Assembly (NCBI RefSeq): GCF_008831285.2 | Contig: NW_022204617.1 | Span: forward strand, 1-27,416 | Length of the DNA: 27,416 nt | Direction: 5' to 3' | DNA from: Nymphaea colorata | Lineage: Eukaryota; Streptophyta; Magnoliopsida; Nymphaeales; Nymphaeaceae | Part shown: piece by piece, positions 20,729 through 27,416 of the stretch | Position numbering within the stretch: position 1 is the stretch's first letter | Layout of the letters: the number at the start of each line of letters is the position of its first letter | Program-made: the position numbers and the translations under genes | Notes under the pieces: model-generated | Seen by the model: only the letters and a program-made list of their open reading frames with translations | What the model was told of the DNA's origin: nothing | Database searches by the model: none

Positions 20729-21883
20729 ATGTAATCAACCCCACCAGCCCCAAACAACCAAAATAAACAACCAATCCCCTCGCGAGCTTACCTGAAGATA
20801 CAACTACCGCCAGTATTCAACCTGCAGGATGAGGCATAATTGCAAATCGTCGGCTTCGCCTTCGATCCATGTATGAGATTGGCATCAACAAAGCAAATCG
20901 AAAGCTACAGTCATGAAAACGTTGGAGAGATATACACGAGGATAAAAGATGAAGTAAAAAATTGCCTATCCCTCTACGAAGAGAAGAACTGGAAAAATAT
21001 ACAGAGAGAACTCGAAGCATTCACATTTGAACTCTAAATCACCGTCAGAGTTGCCAAAATCAATCAGCCTTCCATCGAAATCAAGCCTCTAGTAGGCAGC
21101 AACTCACCATTGTTCCATACCATAGAAATCGACTCGAAAATGGCAGTAATAACGCAGTAAAGGATTCCATCAACAAGGCTGCAGAGTAAGTCCTCACCTC
21201 ATTCAAAAATCACAATTCTAGCCTTCCAAATGGTCCATTTCCCTATGCCCCCAAAAGCTATACAACCCCCACGTTTCATAAAGACGCAACCAAAGTAAAA
21301 ACACATCGAATACTACGCAAAGGGCATATACGAATACTTTCACTACGGCGACCAATCCTTCAACGACCACGGGTGGGGGTGCGCCTACCGCAGTCTCCAG
21401 AGCCTCCTCTCCTGGCTAAACCTCCAAAACCACCTCAGAATGCCCAAAATGATCACCATCCCACAAATACAGTAACTGATAGACAGGATCAACCTCGGAA
21501 GCAAGGACAAACTGAGAAACACCAAGGAGTGGATCGGCGCCACCGAGGTCTCCTGGGTCGTCAAGCATTTGACCAACTACGATTGCAGGATCCTCCACAT
21601 TTCCGATGGCAAAAAGATCATAGAGGAATGCGAAATGTTCAGAGAGCATTTTGAGAAAGTCGGCAGTCCCATCATGTACGGAGGAGGATAGTACGCCTAC
21701 AGCATCGTGGGGATCAATTATTCATGGAAATTGGGGGAATGTGAGTTCCTTATCCTCGATCCCCACTACACTGGCCCTGACTCTATGGATAAGATCATAT
21801 AAAAGAAGGGACTGTGCTGGCGTAAGCCTGAAGAGATGTTCAAAAAAGGAGTCTTCTACAACTTCTGCCTGCCCATCATCTGA
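20729..21883 (+). CDS. UFM1-specific protease 2-like cysteine protease
   Basis: Processes the ubiquitin-like modifier UFM1. One uninterrupted 384-codon frame runs from ATG 20729 to UGA 21881-21883 with no intron and no frame correction. It contains eight in-frame UAR codons, the first being codon 2. The C-terminal peptidase domain has the C78 signatures: YFHYGDQSFNDHGWGCAYRS with the catalytic Cys, EWIGATEVSWVVKHL, ILHISDGKKIIEECEM, GSPIMYGGG, FLILDPHYTGPDSM with the Asp-His pair, and KGLCWRKPEEMF. The UAA at 21800-21802 in DKII-UAA-KKG aligns with the Glu of the UFSP2 motif ILEKGWCGW. The N-terminal ~190 residues are the usual poorly conserved UFSP2 N-domain. Convergent with the next gene, 63 bases apart. 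Confidence 0.95.
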
Positions 21884-21946
21884 TCATATCTGTTTATCTG
21901 CGCAATACATCGGATTATGGATTATTATGTAAGGAAAATATTAAGT

Positions 21947-23513
21947 TCACCATTTCCTCGATAGCATTTTTTCAAGGTAATGCTGATTTTGGTGCAAATT
22001 CTTTGCCAGTCTGCTCAACTATGTCACATCATGGGTACTCTTTTGGACTATTGGGTCTATACTTCAAAAGCCCTACGCTTGGCGGATTCGATTATCTCGG
22101 CATTTGAGTTGAGAGAAGCTTTTCTCTGGCTTGGCTGGATGAAGCCGTACTCATCAAGGAAGATGTGGTCTGTTGGGTCTGCACTGATATACTTATCGGC
22201 ATTATCTTATGGATTTGGAGCTGGTTTGGCGACGATCGATGCAGCATCTCCAGGCTGTACAGGTTATTGCCCAAGGTTGTCTCTTCTTCCCGTTTGGCAA
22301 TCCTCTTCAAGGCGTAAGGATCAAGCAGGCTCTTCTGGCGGAAGGAATACTCCTAGCTCCTCTTCTTCCTCTTGCTCTCGTATGACTCCTTGGATAGGGA
22401 CCTCGAGAGATGAATTTTACTCTTCTCTGCCTACCGCTATTATATCTTCTCCTTGACGTCGTTGAATCCTACATGATAAGAGTGGTACTGTCCACGTTGT
22501 GCCTCTATATCTAGGATTTCTATCTTCCCCATTCGCTGTGCATGGAAATTAGCTATTTTTTGGGAACGGACTAGCGAGATTAGACCCTTGATTTTTGATT
22601 TCCTTTGGGGTTTGTATCTTTAGAGCTATTAGACTTCTGTGTAGCGATAATTTGCCTTTTAGAAGAACCTCAGCTTCTTCTCTATTATTTGCGATCGTCT
22701 ATGCCTATCTTTTGCATGTAGGATTCTATCTTTTACTCATCAGTGAGGCAGTAAAGAGGTTACGTCTCCAGGTTGATTATTTGCCCGATAGTGTTAGTTT
22801 CTTATGCTGGGTTTACTCTTCTGTGTTACTTGTCCCCTATTTCGCCAATGATTGTTCGTTTTATTTTTTTTCTGCTTTGGTGGAGATTTGGATTTGCCGA
22901 CCGCTCCCTGTTCAGCGCAGCTATGCTGCATTTTAGCCTTCATCTGTTCTCTCTTCATCCTTTCCCTCTACTTGGCCTCTCTCCTCCTCTGCTGTCTCTC
23001 CCGGTCCATCCTCTCCATCTTTTTGGCATATCCATGCTTTAATCAAACAGCATCACACACAGTCTCTCAGACAGGTGATGAACTACGGCAGGTCCAAATT
23101 TTTAGAATTGGACGAGCACTTCTTAAAGAGCAGGACAATCTGCTGGGCTCTACGATGGGCTTCCTCTCTCCGCCGTGCTCGATCTAGTTGAGCTTGAAAT
23201 CGATGAGGAAGGCGAAGAACCTCTCCATGATCATGTGCTGGTTGATATAGCTGATCTAGTCGAAGTTGTATTTGTGGGCCGGCTTCAGCACGTGCGTGGA
23301 GTAGTGCTTCAGTATTCGCTAGAAGTTCTTCAGCCTGGCCTCGCTGTAGTCCCCTATCGACCTTATCAACCCGATCCTCTACTACAGTACCCTCACCCTC
23401 TCGGCCACGTGCGCGGATGGACCGACTTGCAGCGCATTCAATCTCTCTATCTCTTGACTTATCTTCTCGACGAGTGCAATTCTTTCCTGTGGATTTCTAC
23501 ATCCCCGGAGCAT
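21947..23513 (-). CDS. Long coiled-coil protein, unrecognised
   Basis: From ATG 23513 (MLRGCRNPQERIALVEKISQ), UGA-only reading gives a mostly helical protein of about 515 residues. The first 200 residues include YNFDEISYINQHMIMERFFAF then LIDFKL, and QQIVLLFKKCSS then NLDLPEFITCL, a pattern like paired EF-hand-type helices without a clear calcium loop. A very Arg/Glu/Lys-rich helix follows (KKMERMDRERQQRRREAKE), then further charged coils. Near the end are DHIFLDEYGFIQPSQRKASL and a tail ending MLSRKW at UGA 21947-21949. The DEYGFI element occurs ahead of some TBC domains, but no TBC domain follows. One ~22-nt intron and several single-base additions are needed. A cytoskeletal or ciliary role is possible but not shown. 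Confidence 0.6.
23037..23058 (-). other. Candidate 22-nt intron
   Basis: It runs GTGTGATGCT...GATTAAAG. Removal joins FITCLRDC to HGYAKKMERMDRERQ and removes an in-frame UGA. A 20-nt version sharing the same acceptor gives a poorer frame. Confidence 0.6.
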
Positions 23514-23668
23514 ACCTAGGCAAACGATAATTAATTTTCCGGTTGTGTTTTTGATTGTTTGGGGGCGAGTTTATATCATTTAGCCCAATTCGTAGAATGA
23601 TAAGATTATTACGATTAATTCGATTGCATGAAAATATTTAAAAATAAAGCCGATTCCAGATGAGAAAC

Positions 23669-24832
23669 TCACTTCTTCTACTACTTCTTCTCAGCGGAGG
23701 AGGAGGACTCGGCCAAACTCAACGCTATCGCCTGCTTCAACAACTACTACTCCAGATCAGCCTCGTTCACTCCGAAATCGTAACCCACCTAGATTTACTA
23801 CTCCTCCTCCCTCTTTGGCTTCTCATGCTTCTTCTTTTATTTTTAGACCTTCTGCTCATCGATGTATTTCTTGTCCTACTGCACCAACTCACTCACGCAA
23901 AGCCCGTAGTAGAAAAATGTGGCAATCTACTCGTATACTTCCTCAGGACGCTAGCTGTTGTGGTCTCTGTATATCCTCTATCATACCCTTCGATTATCTT
24001 TATCCTCTTCTCGCCAGAGTAGGCATTATGCAGGTCTTCGGAGTGCTTGGGCACGATGAAGATGTCATCCTTGCCGTGGATGAAAAATGCAGGAATGTAG
24101 CGTTCTTCACGTGACCGATGGGATTGAGGTCCTCGATATTGAAGTTGTGCTGAATGAGGGAGGGAGTACCTTGTCCTTGATGGTCGATTTGACAAAGGAA
24201 AGTGCAATTCCACTGAAAATGGACAATCCTCCTCCGTGTTTTTCGGCCAGCTCCTTGGACAATTTTTCCAAGTTAGAGAAGGGGGAATCGAGCACGACAC
24301 ACCCGATCTCGTGGTTGGTATCAGCGTACATCAGAGCAGTCACAGCGCCCATGCTCCTCCCCCAAATCCCAATGCTACTTACTGTTTACAATCCTCGCAA
24401 GTATTTGAAAACGCAGTCGACGTCTCCCCGCTCGTAGAAACCCAAAGAAATGTACTCCCCCTCCGAAAGACCACACCTGCGAAGTCCAAGGTGAATACTG
24501 TCATGTTTCTGCTTAGCAGGTAGTGACTATCCTCGCCCTGGATGAAAATAGGAGTACCCTTCGAGTCTGCAGCTGGCGTTACCGTGGAGGTAGATGACGC
24601 AGGGCATTAATTTGGCAGGCCGAATGAAGGGTGGTAGTAGCTGCACTGCAACTTTAAATTTTGCTTATTGACTAGCTCGACATCGGTGCGCTATATCTTG
24701 AGTCCTCGGGTCTTGAACACCTTGGGACCTAGATAGGAGAGGCGTACCAAGCATCTCAGGCGTGTACTATGCCCTGGGCGGTCGGATGATGGCTCTCCAG
24801 AGTTGCTCGTATCCTTCCGAGAGTCCGAACAT
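23669..24832 (-). CDS. ABHD17-like alpha/beta hydrolase with C-terminal UIM
   Basis: Serine hydrolase resembling ABHD17 depalmitoylases. From ATG 24832 (MFGLSEGYEQLWRAIIRPPR) it shows PRA-UAG-YTPEMLG, PCVIYLHGNASCRLE, LSRNMTVFTLDFAG, SEGEYISLGFYERGDV, the nucleophile elbow IWGRSMGAVTA, FFIHGKDDIFIVP (acid Asp) and EGDHNS-UAG-RP (His). All three triad residues are present. After the hydrolase comes a Lys/Glu-rich linker and EADLE-UAG-UAG-LLKQAIALSL then AESSSS. With UAR as Glu this is a near-perfect ubiquitin-interacting motif (EEELxxAxxxSxxE). UGA stop at 23669. Three 20-nt introns; about five single-base additions in homopolymers. The UIM would tie the hydrolase to ubiquitinated partners, a combination I do not know from ABHD17. 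Confidence 0.9.
23967..23986 (-). other. 20-nt intron in hydrolase
   Basis: It runs GTATGATAGAGGATATACAG. Removal gives EGDHNS-UAG-RPEE, bringing the catalytic His into frame and exposing the UIM tail. Confidence 0.93.
24150..24169 (-). other. 20-nt intron in hydrolase
   Basis: It runs GTACTCCCTCCCTCATTCAG. Removal joins KSTIKDK to HNFNIEDLNPIGHV. Confidence 0.92.
24538..24557 (-). other. 20-nt intron in hydrolase
   Basis: It runs GTACTCCTATTTTCATCCAG. Removal joins NASCRLEG to EDSHYLLSRNM, with one extra G needed in the exon-junction G run. Confidence 0.75.
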
Positions 24833-25386
24833 ATATTGATTGATGAATAAGTATGGAGCGTATAGGCTAATAGACATATGATCCAATGGATGGTTATATA
24901 GGCAGTACTCTACTCTCGATGAATTATGATGAGGGCGAATGGATGGAGATGGGGGATTGACGGGATTGGGGTATGAGGATAGGATAGAGTAATTGCGGAT
25001 GTATTTTATTGGGATTTTGGTATATTTGAAGAATGAATGGTAAGCTATAATTTACTATCCAATTGTCAATTTCTTATATCTTGCATTGTCTGTGGTTTCA
25101 CCTCCAAATTACGACTAGGATTGTCCCCGTGGCATAGATATATAACTGATTATAGGCTGTGACGAAAAAATTGATTTTTAACTACGGTCATTTTCTTATA
25201 AGCAGAAACCAATTCAACCCTACTTCTCAACAAAAAACACAAACACCCTCATCCCCATCTTTCCCCTTCCTTGTTGATTGGAATCAATCTCAAATTCGAT
25301 TAAAACATCAGCCGTTTCCTCGATGTGGCCAATGGTAAGCCAATAAATATAATGCGCACTGTAATATTAATAATTACAGGGAACAT
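24833..25386. other. Divergent intergenic region
   Basis: About 550 AT-rich bases between two divergent genes, the largest gap here. It contains the upstream regions of both. Near its right end an ATG (25324) and a GTAAGC...TTACAG stretch (25336-25380, 45 nt) could be a short first exon and intron of the next gene. No RNA gene or repeat was found. Confidence 0.4.
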
Positions 25387-26501
25387 GCTCAATAGATTGC
25401 CGCCGCCCAATAACCTCCACAAAAGAGTCACCACCTTCAATTCCTTCGGCTCCCTCCAAGCCCTAGAAGAACGCTCCTCAGATGGAAAACAATACACATA
25501 CCCTCACTCATCACCAAAGTAACCCACACCTACCCAGTTCGCCAACCTTTCCAGCCAGATAGAAATACAGCACAACATATCCAGCTTCAACCTCATAGAG
25601 TACGAAAAGGAGGACAGCAAGGTCAAGTTCGACGAGCATATCGCAGCTGCCAAATTGAAACGGATCGAAAATAACGCCGAGCTGAAAAGAGCCAACATGG
25701 TACTGCTGCCTTCACGCAGGAACTCTTCATGAGAAAGAGAAAGATGCAGCGGATAAAATAGTAGAAGAACAAGTAGGCCTTTCTGGACAGGGTGAAGGAA
25801 TAAAAGAGCGAGAAATAACAATACCAAAACATCTTCAAGACCTTCGCCGAGGCACAGACGCAGAAAAAATTAGAAGAGGACAACGATTCAATCGACGAGG
25901 AATAACAAAAAATAATACCCCACCAGCCATCGAGAAACCACCTGCACCCGATGGGATCCTTTATTTCGATTAGCTGAGAAAACACCCCAATTGCTCAATT
26001 ACACTCTCGAAAAAGTGAAGGAAAAACATATCAAATCCGACAAGGAAAAGTATGAGAAAAGAGATAGAATACTCAAGTTTAGAAACTAAATGAGGACTGT
26101 ATCCCACTCGGAACCCAGAATGAACAATAGGGATAAAATCACCTTCTAGAATGGTGACACCTACGTACGTTTCTCTTTACGCAGCAACCGCAGATAATCT
26201 TCTAGAACATCTTCCGGAAGATCTACACCAAAAAGAACCACAACCGTTCTTTATCCTAGGCGCGCAACGACCAACGTCTGACCACCTTCATCACCAAGCA
26301 GGAGTAGATCCTCGAGAACATCAACGAGAAGTCCCTCTCGAAGCAAAACTACAAGAGACTGAAGGAGCGGTTCGACGACCTGCTGACCGAGCTCTACCAG
26401 GTGGACAAGAAGCACAGGATCCAGGAAAAGTACAACAGAAGTATCAGAAGAAGTTCAACCACACCATCGACCTCTTCCAGCATTACCCGCAGAGACCTGA
26501 C
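25387..26501 (+). CDS. Lys/Glu-rich coiled-coil protein, unrecognised
   Basis: From ATG 25387 (MLNRLPPPNNLHKRVTTFNS) it reads ALEERSSDGKQYTYPHSS, SSFNLIEYEKEDSKVKFD, AAAKLKRIENNAELKRAN and RKRKMQRIKEEKNKEAFLDR. It continues EAQTQKKLEEDNDSIDEE, LLNYTLEKVKEKHIKSDK, TTFITKQE-UAG-ILENIN and KRLKERFDDLLTELYQ. It is almost entirely charged alpha helix, about 370 residues, rich in UAR. Four or more single-base additions are needed, and the end near UGA 26499-26501 requires one. Proteins of this look are common among ciliary and centriolar components, but no named family is recognised. It may start further upstream through a short spliced exon. Confidence 0.55.
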
Positions 26502-26636
26502 TTAGTTTTTGTGTTTTTGAGTAATGCATAAATTTAACTAAAATTACCATGGCCATACTCTTTCTATGAAGGTTTTACAGATATTGATAAAGTTTAGATA
26601 GACAAACCAACATCCCCTCCCCTACCCGCCTTACCC

Positions 26637-27135
26637 TCAGCAACATTTGCTCTCTCCTTCGTCCTTCAGCGTCTATTCGGTCCACTCCTCGATGTTGAGG
26701 GCCTATAGATCGGTGGGCAATCCATTGGCCTTTGCCGCCGATAGTAGTAGCGGAAACTGCCCTAAATAAATACCTATATTATGAATGCAATACTTCCGTT
26801 ATCTGTTCTCGATCCTTCTGATTTATTCCTTGTGGTATTTGCATCGATTGTTGGCATTGGTTTTGTGGTGGTTGCTCTTTCCCCTCTCGGTGGCGGCTCC
26901 GTTTTCCTGGAGTACTCCTTTTGCAATTGTTTCATCTGCTCATGCAGGTAGATGAATTTTTGTTTAAATTGAATGAATAAATGTTATTTTTGGAGATAGT
27001 GGGTAGGCCTGCACATACGCTCCACGATCCGCATCTAGAATAACTACCCAATGTGGATATGATATCACTCACCTTATTCTCGGCCTCGTCCATTTGGGTC
27101 TCGATCTTTTTGAAGTTGTCCAGCCGACCCCGCAT
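26637..27135 (-). CDS. Small coiled-coil / acidic-tail protein
   Basis: From ATG 27135, MRGRLDNFKKIETQMDEA is followed by a likely 38-nt intron and a helical segment with FIYLHEQMKQLQKEYSRK. A Pro/Thr-rich linker follows, and an end exon reads FPLLLSAAKANGLPTDLE, then ALNIEEWTE-UAG-TLKDEGE and SKCC before UGA at 26637. Roughly 140 residues. The junction before the last exon (near 26760-26795) is uncertain: a 20-nt GTATTG...ATATAG stretch fits, but one base must still be adjusted. Family unknown. It is the last gene before the right telomere and reads away from it. Confidence 0.5.
27035..27072 (-). other. Candidate 38-nt intron
   Basis: It runs GTGAGTGATA...TTATTCTAG. Removal joins MDEAENK to MRIVERMCRPTHYLQK and continues into a helical frame. 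Confidence 0.45.
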
Positions 27136-27287
27136 CGTTTACTTATATTTATCGAACTATAATTCGGACAAGCAGCAATAACGTAACCATTTTTTATTCA
27201 GAAGTAGAATTAATGACCTATGTATTACCATCGTCGGGGTCTGATTATGATGGAAAATGTGGGGATGCATTATGTATATGAATAAAT

Positions 27288-27313
27288 ATGATGTGATGAT
27301 ATGATGTGATGAT
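27288..27313. repeat. 13-bp direct repeat abutting the telomere
   Basis: ATGATGTGATGAT occurs twice in tandem (27288-27300 and 27301-27313) and runs straight into the G4T2 repeats. It may be chance or related to the telomere-addition site. Confidence 0.7.
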
Positions 27314-27416
27314 GGGGTTGGGGTTGGGGTTGGGGTTGGGGTTGGGGTTGGGGTTGGGGTTGGGGTTGGGGTTGGGGTTGGGGTTGGGGTTGGGGTTGGG
27401 GTTGGGGTTGGGGTTG
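27314..27416. repeat. Right telomere, G4T2 repeats
   Basis: Perfect GGGGTT repeats to the end of the window, the complement of the left end in inverted orientation. This shows that the molecule is a complete linear chromosome read from end to end. Confidence 0.97.

Noticed and set aside
21950-22200. TBC (Rab-GAP) domain suggested by DEYGFI
   Set aside because: The protein ends within about 70 residues; no IxxDxxR or YxQ motifs follow.
22595-23190. Plus-strand hydrophobic open frames resembling membrane proteins
   Set aside because: They are antisense to the Arg/Glu/Lys-rich coiled coil on the minus strand, whose complement reads as Leu/Ser/Phe.
2410-24832. Ciliate code 6 (UAR = Gln)
   Set aside because: It would place Gln on the ALDH general base, the APE motif, the CCP catalytic residue and the phosphatase GNHE/YER motifs, where sister copies use GAA/GAG.
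297-27135. Reading the window in the standard code as many short genes or pseudogenes
   Set aside because: Stops UAA/UAG fall inside conserved domains at Glu positions, and true ends are UGA. Short standard-code open frames are pieces of longer genes.
1-27416. Transposon, CRISPR, integron or viral insertion
   Set aside because: No terminal inverted repeats other than telomeres, no transposase or reverse transcriptase motifs, and no spaced repeats.

Overview
This window looks like one complete ciliate macronuclear minichromosome. It opens with a C4A2 telomere (1-102) and closes with a G4T2 telomere (27314-27416), so both natural ends appear to be present. About 21 protein genes lie in between, on both strands, often less than 100 bases apart. 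No rRNA, tRNA, mobile element or CRISPR array was seen. The genes read only if UAA and UAG are sense codons and UGA is the sole stop.

The main finding is that UAA/UAG (UAR) must be read as glutamate, not glutamine. UAR occupies invariant Glu positions: the kinase APE motif, the ALDH general base (LELGGK), the catalytic Glu of a cytosolic carboxypeptidase, the GNHE and GHVHxYER motifs of purple-acid-phosphatase-like enzymes, and the acidic patch of a ubiquitin-interacting motif. In three tandem phosphatase paralogs the same Glu is written GAG, GAA or TAG. This is the peritrich nuclear code (NCBI table 30), so the source is probably a peritrich ciliate (Vorticella/Carchesium/Zoothamnium-like). 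That assignment is an inference.

The genes also carry ultrashort GT-AG introns, typically 19-20 nt. Removing them restores textbook protein sequence in RPL12, mitochondrial ACP, ALDH, the kinase, the hydrolase and all three phosphatases. Many genes additionally need one extra base at scattered points, usually in a homopolymer. Even conserved housekeeping genes are affected, so unpolished long-read deletions are the likeliest cause.

Layout, left to right. (-): a secreted He_PIG-like/coiled-coil protein; three tandem purple-acid-phosphatase-like genes; a helical repeat protein; ALDH3-like fatty aldehyde dehydrogenase; ribosomal protein L12; mitochondrial acyl carrier protein. (+): an unrecognised gene; a SAPS-family PP6/Sit4 regulatory subunit. 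(-): a WBP4-like zinc-finger/WW splicing factor. (+): a B-box/SPRY protein. (-): a possible small prefoldin-like gene; a CCP5-like tubulin deglutamylase; an AGC-type kinase. (+): a small intron-containing gene; the UFM1 protease UFSP2. (-): a long coiled-coil protein; an ABHD17-like hydrolase with a C-terminal UIM. (+): a Lys/Glu-rich coiled-coil protein. (-): a small acidic protein. There is no operon logic. The set is a sample of ordinary eukaryotic functions (translation, lipid and phosphate metabolism, splicing, ubiquitin/UFM1, tubulin modification) packed at very high density.
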